Shown: positions 1 through 10,220 of the stretch, in pieces
Layout: each line of letters opens with the position of its first letter
Numbering within the stretch: the stretch's first letter is position 1
Origin: Martelella radicis
Lineage (GTDB): Bacteria; Pseudomonadota; Alphaproteobacteria; Rhizobiales; Rhizobiaceae
Length of the DNA: 64,000 nucleotides
Direction: 5' to 3'
Assembly (NCBI RefSeq): GCF_014196625.1
Contig: NZ_JACIDZ010000005.1
Span: forward strand, 62,001-126,000
The notes under the pieces: model-generated
Databases searched by the model: none
What the model was told of the DNA's origin: nothing
Seen by the model: the letters and a program-made list of their open reading frames with translations, nothing else
Program-made: the position numbers and the translations under genes

Positions 1-92
1 CTCGAACCCGAACGGCCCGCTCCAGCCCTTGTCCGCGCCTGAAAACCGGATCGGGGTCATGGCCGCGCCCCGTTCCATGCGACGAAAGCCAG
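1..92. other. window edge, unassigned sequence
   Basis: These bases precede the first clear gene and hold no complete gene. On the - strand an ATG at 58-60 opens a 20-codon stretch running off the left edge. On the + strand one frame ends at a TGA at 40-42 and could be the tail of an upstream gene. Neither can be identified from so little sequence. Confidence 0.3.
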
Positions 93-785
93 ATGTCTAC
101 GCTCTACCACCACCCCATGTCCGCCGCATCGCGTTTCATTCGCCTGGTCATCGGCGAATATGCCTTCGAGGTCGACCTGATCGAGGAACGGCCCTGGGAA
201 AAGCGCAAGGCCTTTCTCACCGCAAATCCGGCGGGCACGCTGCCCGTCTATGTCGATGACAACATGCGCGCGCTTTGCGGCCCCTTCGTGATTGCCGAAT
301 TCATGGACGAGACCCATGGCGTTCTGCAGCGCGAGCGACGGCTGCTTGCCGAAGAGCCCTTCCAGCGCGCCGAAATCCGCAGGCTGACCGAGTGGTTCCT
401 CTTGAAGCTGGAACAGGACGTGACCTACCCGCTCTGCCGCGAACGGGTCTACAAGCTGCAGATGGGAAGCGAGCATGGCGGCGGCGCCCCGGATTCGCGT
501 GTTCTGCGCGCCGCCCGCGCCAATATCCGCCAGCACATGAAATATCTGGCCTGGCTCGCGGCCAATCGCGGCTGGCTTGCGGGCAAGCGCATGAGCTATG
601 CCGACCTTTCCGCCGGCGGCGCCATTTCGGCCCTCGACTATCTGGGCGAGATCAACTGGGACGAGGTGCCGGCTGCCAAGGAATGGTACCAGCGCCTGAA
701 ATCGAGGCCCGCCTTCCGCGCGCTTCTGGCCGATCGCGTGCGCGGCGTCGTGCCGGTTTCCCACTACGCCGATCTGGATTTTTGA
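93..785 (+). CDS. glutathione S-transferase family protein
   Basis: A 230-residue soluble protein with the two-domain GST layout. The N-terminal thioredoxin-like half (about residues 1-80) starts with YHHPMSAASR and includes the GTLPVY segment, which carries the cis-proline that contacts glutathione. An all-helical C-terminal half follows. Length is normal for the family. The substrate cannot be read from sequence, and several rhizobial GSTs of this type have no known substrate. It stands 50 bp upstream of queG on the same strand and may be cotranscribed. The ATG was chosen because the motif-bearing N-terminus begins directly after it. Confidence 0.85.
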   Translation: MSTLYHHPMSAASRFIRLVIGEYAFEVDLIEERPWEKRKAFLTANPAGTLPVYVDDNMRALCGPFVIAEFMDETHGVLQRERRLLAEEPFQRAEIRRLTEWFLLKLEQDVTYPLCRERVYKLQMGSEHGGGAPDSRVLRAARANIRQHMKYLAWLAANRGWLAGKRMSYADLSAGGAISALDYLGEINWDEVPAAKEWYQRLKSRPAFRALLADRVRGVVPVSHYADLDF

Positions 786-835
786 GCCGCGACACGCCAC
801 GTTTATAAGAGCGTCGGAATATGAGCGGTGGATGA

Positions 836-1975
836 ATGGCTGAACGCCAGGAAAAACTGAAACGCTTCCTGAGGGATGAGGCGCGGGCTATCGGTTTCGA
901 TGCCTGCCGGATCGCGCGCGCCGAGGACATGCCGGAAGCCGCCGCCGCCCTCAAGGACTTCGTTGCAGATGGCTACCACGGCGAAATGGCCTGGATGGAT
1001 GAAACGCTGGAACGGCGCTCCTCCCCGCTCGCCCTCTGGCCTGAAGCCCGTTCCGTCATCATGCTGGCCATGAATTACGGGCCGGACGAAAATCCACGCC
1101 CGCTGCTCGGGCGCCCGGACCGGGCCAATATCTCCGTCTATGCGCGCAACCGCGACTATCATGATGTCATCAAGGGCAAGCTAAAGCAGATGGCCGGCCG
1201 GTTTGCGGCGCGTTGCGGGGCGGATGTGAAGGTGTTCGTCGACACCGCCCCGGTGATGGAGAAGCCGCTTGCCGAAAAGGCCGGCATCGGCTGGCAGGGC
1301 AAACACACGAATCTGGTCAGCCGCGAGCACGGTTCCTGGCTTTTTCTCGGCTCCATCTTCACAACCGAGGAACTCGAGCCCGACAGCGCAGAGAACGATC
1401 ACTGCGGCTCCTGTCGCGCCTGCCTCGATGTCTGTCCGACAGACGCCTTTCCCGCGCCCTACAAGCTCGATGCCCGGCGCTGCATCTCCTATCTCACCAT
1501 CGAGCATCATGGCGTCATTCCGCTGGAATTTCGAAGCGCCATGGGCAATCGCATCTATGGCTGCGACGATTGTCTGGCCGCCTGTCCCTGGAACAAGTTT
1601 GCCAAGACCGCCTCCGAGATGAAGTTTGCGGCGCGCGAGGACCTGAAAGCCCCGGAACTTTCCACGTTTCTGGACTTTGACGACCCCGCCTTCCGTCGCT
1701 TCTTCGCGGGTTCGCCAGTCAAACGCATCGGGCGCAACCGCTTCGTCCGCAATTGCCTGATCGCCGCCGGCAACAGCGATCAGCCCCGCCTCATTGCACC
1801 ATGCCGCCGGCTCCTGAGCGATGACAGTCCGGCGGTGCGCGCCATGGCGGTCTGGGCGCTCGCCCGTCTGCTTTCGAAAGAGGAATTTGCCGCATTGGCA
1901 AAGTCATGCTCCCGTGACACAGATGAGAACGTTCGCCGTGAATGGGAACGCGAGGAGGAAGTGCTATGCATCTAG
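836..1975 (+). CDS. queG: epoxyqueuosine reductase QueG
   Basis: Catalyses the last step of queuosine synthesis, reducing epoxyqueuosine to queuosine in the tRNA wobble position, using cobalamin and two [4Fe-4S] clusters. The 379-residue length fits the family. The cluster ligands are visible as [12 protein letters not shown] near residue 189 and [10 protein letters not shown] near residue 242. The conserved [13 protein letters not shown] segment lies before them. A HEAT-like helical tail (about residues 305-350), which binds tRNA in this family, closes the protein. Its stop codon overlaps the start of the next gene by 10 bp, so the two are probably translated from one message. Confidence 0.95.
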   Translation: MAERQEKLKRFLRDEARAIGFDACRIARAEDMPEAAAALKDFVADGYHGEMAWMDETLERRSSPLALWPEARSVIMLAMNYGPDENPRPLLGRPDRANISVYARNRDYHDVIKGKLKQMAGRFAARCGADVKVFVDTAPVMEKPLAEKAGIGWQGKHTNLVSREHGSWLFLGSIFTTEELEPDSAENDHCGSCRACLDVCPTDAFPAPYKLDARRCISYLTIEHHGVIPLEFRSAMGNRIYGCDDCLAACPWNKFAKTASEMKFAAREDLKAPELSTFLDFDDPAFRRFFAGSPVKRIGRNRFVRNCLIAAGNSDQPRLIAPCRRLLSDDSPAVRAMAVWALARLLSKEEFAALAKSCSRDTDENVRREWEREEEVLCI

Positions 1976-2832
1976 TTGTCTTCGGCGCCGGCTATTCCGG
2001 TCGCGCGATCGCTTCGGCCCTGGCCCCGGCATGTCACCATGTCGCCGGCACAACGCGATCGGCGGAGAATGCCGCGACGCTCGGCGCATGCGGCATCCAG
2101 ACCTTCATATTCGACGGAGAGACAATCGATCGTTCGCTTGCCCGCAAGCTGCGTCAGGCGACCCATATCGTGCAGACCATCCCGCCCGGCGAGAACGGCG
2201 ACCCGCTCCTCAACATCGCCCGCCGCGCAGTGCATTACGAACTGCCCTCGCTGCAGTGGGCCTGCTACCTTTCAACCGTCGGGGTCTATGGCGACCACGA
2301 GGGCGCCTGGGTGGACGAGACCTCCGAATGCCGGCCGTCCTCCGAGCGCTCGAAGCGGCGGCTTGCTGCGGAACAGGAATGGTTGGAGACCGGCGCAAAA
2401 CACGGCCTCCCGGTGGCTGTCCTCAGGTTATCCGGCATTTACGGCCCCGGCCGCAACGCTTTCCGCCGTCTGATGGACGGAACCCAGAAGCGCATCATCA
2501 AGGAAAACCAGGTCTTCAACCGGATCCGGGTCGAGGATATCGGTTACGCAACGGCATTCCTCGCCGAACATGGTTTCGGCGGCATCTTCAACGTCACCGA
2601 CAGCGAGCCCTCGCCGCCGCAGGACGTGATCGTGGAGGCGGCCCGGCTGATGGGCATCGAACCGCCGCCGGAGGTCGCTTTCGAGGATGCGGAGCTCTCG
2701 CCGATGGCGCGCTCCTTCTGGGGCGAGAACAAGCGTGTCAGCAACGCCAAGCTGAAGAAGCTCGGCTACGAATTCGAGTTTCCCAACTACCGGCAATCGC
2801 TCAAGCAGATGTGGGACATGAAGGCCTATTGA
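1966..2832 (+). CDS. SDR-family NAD(P)-dependent epimerase/dehydratase-like protein
   Basis: A 288-residue extended short-chain dehydrogenase-like protein. The Rossmann motif GAGYSGRA sits near residue 6, an STVGVYG segment lies near residue 100, and [11 protein letters not shown] follows about 50 residues later. It resembles the YeeZ-type family of nucleotide-sugar-epimerase-like proteins, whose substrates are unknown. An in-frame ATG at 1942 is possible, but the start at 1966 is preferred because GAGGAGGA lies just upstream of it and the Rossmann strand then begins at residue 2. It overlaps the end of queG by 10 bp, and the next gene starts 3 bp after its stop. Confidence 0.8.
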   Translation: MHLVVFGAGYSGRAIASALAPACHHVAGTTRSAENAATLGACGIQTFIFDGETIDRSLARKLRQATHIVQTIPPGENGDPLLNIARRAVHYELPSLQWACYLSTVGVYGDHEGAWVDETSECRPSSERSKRRLAAEQEWLETGAKHGLPVAVLRLSGIYGPGRNAFRRLMDGTQKRIIKENQVFNRIRVEDIGYATAFLAEHGFGGIFNVTDSEPSPPQDVIVEAARLMGIEPPPEVAFEDAELSPMARSFWGENKRVSNAKLKKLGYEFEFPNYRQSLKQMWDMKAY

Positions 2833-2835
2833 GGG

Positions 2836-3522
2836 ATGGAGAGCTTCGTCGATCTCTACTGTGAACGAACGGCGGCCGGCTTCTGGAACGAACCGGTCAA
2901 CGCGATCACCAATCTTGCCTTCATCATCGCGGCGCTGATTGCCTGGCCGAAGGCCTGGCGCAGGCCCGAGCGCTCATTGATCGAACTGACGGTGGTCGCG
3001 CTGGTCTTCGCCATCGGCATCGGTTCCTTCCTGTTCCATACGCTCGCAACCCCTATCTCCGGCGCGCTCGACGTGATCCCGATCTGGCTGTTCTTCTTTG
3101 CCTATATCCTGCTGATCTTCATCCGCGTCACCGGCGGCAAGAGTTTTGACATCATCGGCTACATGGTCGCGACCCTGTTCGGCTTCGTGGCGGTGGTCTA
3201 TCTCGTCGGGCTTTTGAGGCGCAACGGCGCCTCACTCAACGGCTCGCTGCAATATGCGCCGGCGCTGATCGCCATGGCGCTTGCCAGCGCGATCGCCGCC
3301 TTTCGCGGGCATCCGGTCTGGCGCTATTTCGCGAGCGCCACGGCGATCTTCATCATCTCGCTGACCTTCCGCAGCCTGGACCAGGCCTCATGCGCCCTGA
3401 CCGGCGGGCTCGGCACGCATTTCCTCTGGCATATCCTGAATGCAACGGTGCTCGGCATTCTGCTGATGGGCGCGGTCAACGCCATGCCGCCCGGCCCTTC
3501 CGCCGATCAGAGCGAGAAGTAG
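2836..3522 (+). CDS. ceramidase-like (CREST family) integral membrane hydrolase
   Basis: A 228-residue multi-pass inner-membrane protein with about seven hydrophobic segments. It matches the alkaline ceramidase / CREST pattern: an N-terminal CERTAAGFWNEPVNAITN segment, then SFLFHTLATPISGALDV (the family's Ser, His and Asp), and near the C-terminus THFLWHILNA with a paired-His metal site. CREST enzymes are zinc-dependent lipid amidases. The substrate here is unknown and could be a sphingolipid or another N-acyl lipid. It follows the SDR gene by 3 bp, probably as the last gene of the queG operon, and its end overlaps the convergent xthA by 16 bp. Confidence 0.8.
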   Translation: MESFVDLYCERTAAGFWNEPVNAITNLAFIIAALIAWPKAWRRPERSLIELTVVALVFAIGIGSFLFHTLATPISGALDVIPIWLFFFAYILLIFIRVTGGKSFDIIGYMVATLFGFVAVVYLVGLLRRNGASLNGSLQYAPALIAMALASAIAAFRGHPVWRYFASATAIFIISLTFRSLDQASCALTGGLGTHFLWHILNATVLGILLMGAVNAMPPGPSADQSEK

Positions 3523-4310
3523 CCCGTCACCGGCACATGGTCGGAGGGCTTTTCCCATCCGCGCGCATCAGCGAGGATCTCAAAGCGGCTGAAGGCCTGA
3601 ACGAGATCGGCAGAAGACCAGATGTGATCGAGCCTGCGGCCGCGATTGGCCGCCTTCCAGTCCTTGGCGCGATAGCTCCACCAGGTGTAGAGCTTTTCGT
3701 CTGCCGGGGTGACGTGACGCATCAGATCGGTCCAGCCACCGGCGGCGATCAGGTCGCGCATGGTCTCGGTTTCCACCGGCGTGTGGCTGACGACCTTCAG
3801 GAGCTGCTTGTGCGACCAGACGTCGTGCTCCATCGGCGCGATGTTGAGATCGCCGACAAGAATTGAGCCGACGCCATCGCCGGCATCCGCCTTCAGCGCT
3901 TTCATCTCTTCGAGGAAATCCAGCTTGTGCCGGAATTTCGGATTGATTTCCGGGTCAGGCTCGTCACCGCCGGCAGGCACATAGAAATTGTGCAGGCGGA
4001 TCTTCCTGCCGCCGACATCGATCACCGCCGCAATGTGCCGGGTATCGCCCATGGCGCAGTAATCGGTCGAAAAACCTTCGCCCAGCGGCAGGCGCGAGAC
4101 GATGGCGACGCCGTGATAGCCCTTCTGGCCGTGGACCGCGATGTGCTCGTAGCCGAGTTCGCGCAGCGGTTTGTAGGGAAACTGGTCGTTCAGGCACTTG
4201 ATCTCCTGAAGGCAGAGAACATCCGGCGCATGCTCCTGAAGAAACGCGCTGACAATCGGCAGGCGCAGGCGCACCGAGTTGATGTTCCATGTAGTAAGCT
4301 TCAGTTCCAA
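3507..4310 (-). CDS. xthA: exodeoxyribonuclease III
   Basis: A 267-residue AP endonuclease / 3'-5' exonuclease of base-excision repair, of the EEP superfamily. Family motifs are clear: TWNINSVRLRLP at the N-terminus, LCLQEIKC with the metal-binding Glu, GDLNIAPMEHDVW with the catalytic Asp-x-Asn, and SDHVPV at the C-terminus with the Asp-His pair. The start is TTG: no ATG lies near the conserved N-terminus, and AGGAAAGG sits at normal spacing upstream of the TTG. It follows the LolA-family gene by 70 bp on the same strand, in an FtsK-LolA-XthA order. Confidence 0.95.
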   Translation of the reverse strand: MELKLTTWNINSVRLRLPIVSAFLQEHAPDVLCLQEIKCLNDQFPYKPLRELGYEHIAVHGQKGYHGVAIVSRLPLGEGFSTDYCAMGDTRHIAAVIDVGGRKIRLHNFYVPAGGDEPDPEINPKFRHKLDFLEEMKALKADAGDGVGSILVGDLNIAPMEHDVWSHKQLLKVVSHTPVETETMRDLIAAGGWTDLMRHVTPADEKLYTWWSYRAKDWKAANRGRRLDHIWSSADLVQAFSRFEILADARGWEKPSDHVPVTGYFSL

Positions 4311-4380
4311 GTCGACGCCTTTCCTGCCTTTGCCGAAGGGGCATCAGCAATAGGCGATTCTCGGCGCAACAGGAAGGCCG

Positions 4381-5112
4381 TCAGTTGCTCGAACTGGGGC
4401 TTGCCATGATCTGGTCGTAGGGAATGCGGAAGACCGAGCGGCCGAATTCGACGCCGGTGCGGACATTGGAGAGGATCACGGTCGTATCCTTGCCCTGGGC
4501 ATCGGTAATGGTCCACTGACGCAGCTCATAGGTCTTGCTGTCGAACATCAGCGTGATCACCTGGTCGCCGAAGATGGATTTGTCGCCGAGCACGATGATC
4601 GTCAGCCCGCTCTGCTGGCGCACATCGCGCACCATCCGGTTCTCGAGGTCGATCTGGTCAGCCAGGAGCAGGCTGAGCGGCGTGCGTGACAGCGGGTAGA
4701 AGTCCCAGGTATCGAGCTCGCCATTGCCGACAGCGACATTGCGGCCATCAGCGATCACCTTCAGCGTCGACGGCGCGTCATAGTCGAAGCGCAGCTTGCC
4801 GGGACGTTCGAGATAGAACTTGCCGCCGGCCTGGTCGCCGCGCGGGCCGAACTGCATGAACTCGCCGGTCATCGTCTTGACCGAGGAGAAATGGTTGGCG
4901 ATCTTCTGGGCGGCATCGGCCGGCGCCGCCGTGGCGGCCTGCGCGACCTGCTGCGACCCGTCGCGTTTCGTCGGCAGCGGCACGGTCGATGTCTGCGCGA
5001 AGACCGGAGCGGCAGCGCAGAACAGCATTGCCGCGCCGCCTGCAATCCCGCCCATGAACTGCCGGCGCGACCGTGTGGCGTTTCGGGGCGTGGTCACGTT
5101 GCGGTCACTCAT
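4381..5112 (-). CDS. lolA: LolA-family outer-membrane lipoprotein carrier
   Basis: A 243-residue exported protein of the LolA fold, which carries lipoproteins across the periplasm from the LolCDE complex. The half-barrel begins after a signal peptide and an Ala/Thr-rich spacer, around residue 65. Recognisable parts are the MTGEFMQFGPRGDQAGGKF strand pair and RPGKLRFDYD. The signal peptide is unusual: SRRQFMGG precedes a hydrophobic stretch ending AAPVFA-Q, which fits a twin-arginine signal instead of the usual Sec signal. It lies downstream of ftsK. A LolA-like role in other periplasmic lipid transfer is possible. Confidence 0.85.
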   Translation of the reverse strand: MSDRNVTTPRNATRSRRQFMGGIAGGAAMLFCAAAPVFAQTSTVPLPTKRDGSQQVAQAATAAPADAAQKIANHFSSVKTMTGEFMQFGPRGDQAGGKFYLERPGKLRFDYDAPSTLKVIADGRNVAVGNGELDTWDFYPLSRTPLSLLLADQIDLENRMVRDVRQQSGLTIIVLGDKSIFGDQVITLMFDSKTYELRQWTITDAQGKDTTVILSNVRTGVEFGRSVFRIPYDQIMASPSSSN

Positions 5113-5211
5113 CTGTCAATATCCTGAAACTCTGTTAAAGCGCTTCCTGCCCGGCCAAGACGGCGATTTCTGGGCAGGCGCCGGATTGTTCGTGCACTCA
5201 AAGATGGGGCG

Positions 5212-7941
5212 TCAATTGGACCCTTCAATGATATCGCGCTCCGTCGGCACCAGAATTTCGCGTTTACCCGCGTGGTTCGCCGGGCCGATCACGCCCTCAT
5301 CCTCCATGCGTTCGATCAGGCTGGCCGCGCGGTTATAGCCAATACCGAGGCGACGCTGGACGTAGGACGTCGAGGCCTTGCCGTCGCGCAGCACGATGGC
5401 GACCGCCTGATCGTAGGGATCATCCGACTTCGAAAGGTTCGAGGTGCTCCCGCCGTCGGAATCGACCATGTCGTCGTCATCATCCGCCGTGATCGCATCG
5501 AGATAATCGGGCGTGCCCTGCGTCTTCAGATAGGCGACGATCTCTTCCACTTCCGGGTCGGACACGAAGGGACCGTGGACGCGCTGGATACGCCCGCCGC
5601 CGGCCATGTGCAGCATGTCGCCCTGGCCGAGAAGCTGTTCTGCGCCCTGCTCGCCCAGAATGGTGCGGCTGTCGATCTTCGACGTCACCTGGAAGGAGAT
5701 GCGCGTCGGGAAGTTTGCCTTGATCGTGCCGGTGATGACATCGACCGACGGCCTCTGCGTCGCCATGATCACATGAATGCCGGCGGCGCGCGCCATCTGC
5801 GCCAGACGCTGGACCGCGCCTTCGATATCCTTGCCGGCAACCATCATCAAGTCGGCCATCTCGTCGATGATCACGACGATATAGGGCATCGGCTCGAGAT
5901 CGAACTCCTCCGTCTCGTAGATCGCCTCGCCGGTCTCGCGGTCGAAGCCGATCTGAACGGTGCGCGACAGCGTTTCGCCCTTCTCGGCGGCCTGGCGCAC
6001 GCGGTTGTTGAAGCCGTCGATATTGCGCACGCCGAGCTTGGCCATGTTCTTGTAGCGCTCTTCCATTTCGCGCACGGTCCATTTGAGCGCGACGACCGCC
6101 TTCTTCGGGTCGGTCACAACCGGCGACAGCAGATGCGGGATGCCGTCATAGACCGAAAGTTCGAGCATTTTCGGGTCGATCATGATCAGCCGGCACTGTT
6201 CGGGCGACAGCCGGTAGAGTAGCGACAGGATCATGGTGTTGACGGCGACCGACTTGCCCGAGCCGGTGGTGCCGGCGATCAGGAGATGCGGCATCTTGGC
6301 GAGATCGACGGTGACGCTTTCGCCGCCGATGGTCTTGCCGAGCGCCATGGCGAGCTTCGCCTTGGAGTTTTCGAAATCCTGGCTGGCGATGATCTCGCGC
6401 AGGAACACGGTTTCGCGATGGGGGTTCGGCAGTTCGATGCCGATCGCGTTGCGTCCGGGAATGACGGCGACGCGGGCCGAGATCGCCGCCATCGAACGGG
6501 CGATATCATCGGCAAGGCCGATGACGCGCGACGACTTGATGCCGGGCGCGGGCTCCAGTTCGTAAAGGGTGACGACAGGCCCCGGCCGGACATGAATGAT
6601 CTCGCCCTTGACGCCGAAATCCTCCAGCACCTTCTCCAGCGTGCGGGCATTATCCTCCAGCACCTCCTTCGACAGCGCCTTGTCGCGCGCAAGCCCCTTG
6701 GGTTCGGCAAGAAGGCTGTGGGAGGGCAGTTCGAAATGGCCCGCGTGATGGTGGCTTGCGCGGGCCGGACGGCGCACCGTCTCGACGCTTGCCGGACGCG
6801 GCGGCGGCGCGGGTGCCGCTACGACGGGCGCGCGAGGGGCTTCGCGGGTGACCGTGGCGCGGTTTCCCGCCGGACGTTCGGCGACATCCGCTTCGCTCCG
6901 CCGCGCGGCAGGCATGTCGAAATCGGCGCTCAGCACGCCATCGGGCAAATAGTCGTCGTCGTCATCATCGTCATAGCCCGGATCGAAGCTATTGCGGTCG
7001 TCATCATAGTCGAAGGGCGGCGGATCGACCGGCGCGTAGCCCTTCTCGCGTCGCGCTTCGGGGTCGATGAGGCTCGGCTCCCCTCGACGCTGATAGGAGG
7101 GAGCTTCCTCCTCATCGAGGCGCTCGAAACTGTCCTCATTGAAATCATAGGGTTCGTCGAACAGTTCGTCCTCGTCCTCAACGGTCCTTCGCGCGAACAG
7201 GCGGTTCAGCCGAGCGCGGGTGATGTACCAAGAATGAGTCAGATGGCCGAGCAGCGGCGCAAGCGAAAGGAAGCCGTCGCGTTCCTCGGAGAGATCGGCG
7301 ACCGAGGGCGCACCGGGGTCATGGTCGACCTGCCGGGCGGCGGGCTTTTCGGCGACGATGGGGGGATGGCGCACGATTAGGCCGGCGGCATAGAGCTGCA
7401 GGAACAGCGCCGGCAGGATGAAGATCGCGCCGACGATCATTGCGGCAAGGCCTGAAGGGTACTGGCCAAGAAACAATGCCGGGAAGCGCAGGATCAGGTC
7501 GCCGGAAACACCGCCTAGCCCGTTCGGCAGCGGCCAGGTCGGCGGTGCGGGAAAGCAGCCGAGCACGGCCGCCGTCACCAGGCCGGCGCCGATCCAGGCG
7601 AAGAAGCGCGAGGGCTTGCGATGGATGGGGCGACCGGCCATCAGCGCCAGCGACCAGGAGAGCACGGGCAGAAGAGCGAACACGCTGGCAAGCCCCAGCG
7701 ACTGCATCATGATGTCGGCGAAATTGGCGCCGGGATAACCCAGGATATTGGTCGGCAGCCCGTCTGTGGCATGCGAACCGCTTGGATCATCGACATTCCA
7801 CGTCGCAAGCGCGGCAATCGCCAGGCAAAGGGCGACGAACAGCGCAAAACCGAAAAGGGCCGCAACATAGCGCCGCACAAAACCGGTGAAGGAGAATTCC
7901 CCGCTGCTCTTTTCCCCGTATCGCTCTGCTCGTGCCGCCAT
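5212..7941 (-). CDS. ftsK: DNA translocase FtsK
   Basis: A 909-residue divisome DNA pump that resolves chromosome dimers at the septum. The N-terminal 220 residues carry about four membrane helices. A charged linker (about 220-430) is rich in Asp/Glu and has a run of seven Asp. The motor domain follows, with Walker [10 protein letters not shown] near residue 560, Walker [12 protein letters not shown] and the [12 protein letters not shown] motif. The C-terminal gamma winged helix ([18 protein letters not shown]) reads KOPS. A GTG at 7984-7986 would add 15 residues. The ATG at 7941 is preferred because AGGAACGG precedes it and the product then starts at MAARAERYG. Confidence 0.95.
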   Translation of the reverse strand: MAARAERYGEKSSGEFSFTGFVRRYVAALFGFALFVALCLAIAALATWNVDDPSGSHATDGLPTNILGYPGANFADIMMQSLGLASVFALLPVLSWSLALMAGRPIHRKPSRFFAWIGAGLVTAAVLGCFPAPPTWPLPNGLGGVSGDLILRFPALFLGQYPSGLAAMIVGAIFILPALFLQLYAAGLIVRHPPIVAEKPAARQVDHDPGAPSVADLSEERDGFLSLAPLLGHLTHSWYITRARLNRLFARRTVEDEDELFDEPYDFNEDSFERLDEEEAPSYQRRGEPSLIDPEARREKGYAPVDPPPFDYDDDRNSFDPGYDDDDDDDYLPDGVLSADFDMPAARRSEADVAERPAGNRATVTREAPRAPVVAAPAPPPRPASVETVRRPARASHHHAGHFELPSHSLLAEPKGLARDKALSKEVLEDNARTLEKVLEDFGVKGEIIHVRPGPVVTLYELEPAPGIKSSRVIGLADDIARSMAAISARVAVIPGRNAIGIELPNPHRETVFLREIIASQDFENSKAKLAMALGKTIGGESVTVDLAKMPHLLIAGTTGSGKSVAVNTMILSLLYRLSPEQCRLIMIDPKMLELSVYDGIPHLLSPVVTDPKKAVVALKWTVREMEERYKNMAKLGVRNIDGFNNRVRQAAEKGETLSRTVQIGFDRETGEAIYETEEFDLEPMPYIVVIIDEMADLMMVAGKDIEGAVQRLAQMARAAGIHVIMATQRPSVDVITGTIKANFPTRISFQVTSKIDSRTILGEQGAEQLLGQGDMLHMAGGGRIQRVHGPFVSDPEVEEIVAYLKTQGTPDYLDAITADDDDDMVDSDGGSTSNLSKSDDPYDQAVAIVLRDGKASTSYVQRRLGIGYNRAASLIERMEDEGVIGPANHAGKREILVPTERDIIEGSN

Positions 7942-8093
7942 GACTGTCCGTTCCTGAAACTCGGTTCTGATTCGGTCACGCCCCACTGGTCCGCGCCTTT
8001 TCGGGCAGCAGGCAGAAGGGGCATCGCCGGCAGGCTAGCAGTGATGGGTTAAAGCCTCTTTAACCATCGAAAAACGAGGCCTTTCCAAGCCAA

Positions 8094-8122
8094 CAAAAAA
8101 CCCGGGCCGCAAAGCCCGGGTT
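8094..8122 (-). terminator. rho-independent terminator of glnK-amtB
   Basis: On the - strand a perfect 7-bp stem CCCGGGC/GCCCGGG with a 6-base loop is followed by six T. It lies 42 bp beyond the amtB stop and also separates amtB from ftsK downstream. Confidence 0.9.
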
Positions 8123-8163
8123 CGCGCGGCCCGCATGATGCGGACCGTAACTTTGAAGCGGAA

Positions 8164-9492
8164 TTACATGAATTCCGGATAGGCCTCGACGCCGACTTCC
8201 GACTTGTCGAGCCCGTCCGCTTCCTCTTCCGGCGAGACACGGATACCCATGACGGCCTTGAGGATGAACCAGACGATCAGCGACGCGACGAAGGTGAAGA
8301 CACCGATCGAGACGATACCGATGATCTGCGTGCCGAAGGACGTGCCGTCATTGGTGAGCGGAACGATGAAGGTGCCCCAGATACCGGCGATCAGGTGAAC
8401 CGGGATCGCACCGACAACGTCGTCGATCTTCAGCTTGTCGAGCAGCGGCACGACGACGATGACGATTACGCCACCGATACCACCGATGAACAGAGCAGCC
8501 GGAACGGACGGCGTCAGCGGTTCGGCCGTGATCGAGACCAGACCGGCGAGCGCGCCGTTGAGGACCATGGTCACGTCGACCTTCTTGTAGACGATCTGCA
8601 GCAGGATCATCGCGACGACGGCACCGGCGGCAGCGGCCAGATTGGTGTTGACGAAGATCTTGGAAACATCACCGGCATCCGCAATCGAGCCGATGGCAAG
8701 CTGCGAAGCGCCGTTGAACCCGAACCAGCCGAGCCACAGGATGAAGGTACCGAGAACGGCGAGCGGGATGTTCGAGCCCGGCATCGGGTGAACGGAACCG
8801 TCAGCGCCGTATTTGCCCGTACGAGCTCCGAGGACGAGAGCACCGGCGAGAGCGGCCCAACCGCCGACCGAGTGAACCAGCGTCGAACCGGCGAAGTCGG
8901 AGAAGCCCATTTCAGCGAGCCAGCCGCCGCCCCACTGCCAGGAACCGGTGATCGGGTAGAGGATACCGGTCAGGACGACGGTGAAGATCATGAACGGCCA
9001 GAACTTGATACGCTCGGCAACCGTACCCGAAACGATCGAGGCGGTCGTGGCGCAGAACACCATCTGGAAGAACCAGTCGGAAGCGACCGAATAGCCAGCC
9101 GAACCATCATCCATGCCGGGTCCCGGGAAGACGTAGGGGCCGAACGAGCCCATGAAGCCGCCATCGACGCCGGTATACATCAGGTTGTAGCCGGTGAACC
9201 AGAACATGATGCCGCCGACCGAATAGAGGGCGATGTTCTTCAGGCCCTGCATGGAGGCGTTCTTCTTGCGCACCAGGCCCATTTCGAGCATGGCGAAGCC
9301 GGCTGCCATCCACATGACCAGGAAGCCGCCGATGAGGAACAGCATCGTGTTGAGGATTTCAGCGGTCGCCGGCGAAACGCCGGTTGCCGTCGTCAGGTCG
9401 ATCACAGTTTCGTCCTGAGCCAGCGCGGGAAAGGCAAAGGAAGCTGCCGCAACCGCCGTGACGCCCGCAAAGAGTTTGAGTTTGGAAGACAT
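8164..9492 (-). CDS. amtB: ammonium transporter AmtB
   Basis: A 442-residue inner-membrane ammonium channel with a cleavable signal sequence (ending FPALAQ) and eleven predicted membrane helices. Family motifs include MQGLKNIALYS near the start, FAGSTLVHSVGGWAALAGA, and HLIAGIWGT. The start at 9492 is set by CAGGGGG upstream and by the signal sequence beginning there; longer readings run into glnK. The gene follows glnK by 22 bp, the standard arrangement in which the PII protein blocks the channel at high nitrogen. Expression should follow the glnK promoter and stop at the terminator after its end. Confidence 0.96.
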   Translation of the reverse strand: MSSKLKLFAGVTAVAAASFAFPALAQDETVIDLTTATGVSPATAEILNTMLFLIGGFLVMWMAAGFAMLEMGLVRKKNASMQGLKNIALYSVGGIMFWFTGYNLMYTGVDGGFMGSFGPYVFPGPGMDDGSAGYSVASDWFFQMVFCATTASIVSGTVAERIKFWPFMIFTVVLTGILYPITGSWQWGGGWLAEMGFSDFAGSTLVHSVGGWAALAGALVLGARTGKYGADGSVHPMPGSNIPLAVLGTFILWLGWFGFNGASQLAIGSIADAGDVSKIFVNTNLAAAAGAVVAMILLQIVYKKVDVTMVLNGALAGLVSITAEPLTPSVPAALFIGGIGGVIVIVVVPLLDKLKIDDVVGAIPVHLIAGIWGTFIVPLTNDGTSFGTQIIGIVSIGVFTFVASLIVWFILKAVMGIRVSPEEEADGLDKSEVGVEAYPEFM

Positions 9493-9514
9493 AGACTGAT
9501 TACCCCCTGCTGTC

Positions 9515-10220
<706 letters not shown>

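Noticed and set aside
1-60. A - strand gene starting at 60 and leaving the window
   Set aside because: Only 20 codons are visible, with no motif and a weak ribosome site; it cannot be separated from chance.
6286-7380. A 364-codon open frame antisense to ftsK
   Set aside because: The ftsK reading carries all motor and membrane motifs. The antisense product is low complexity.
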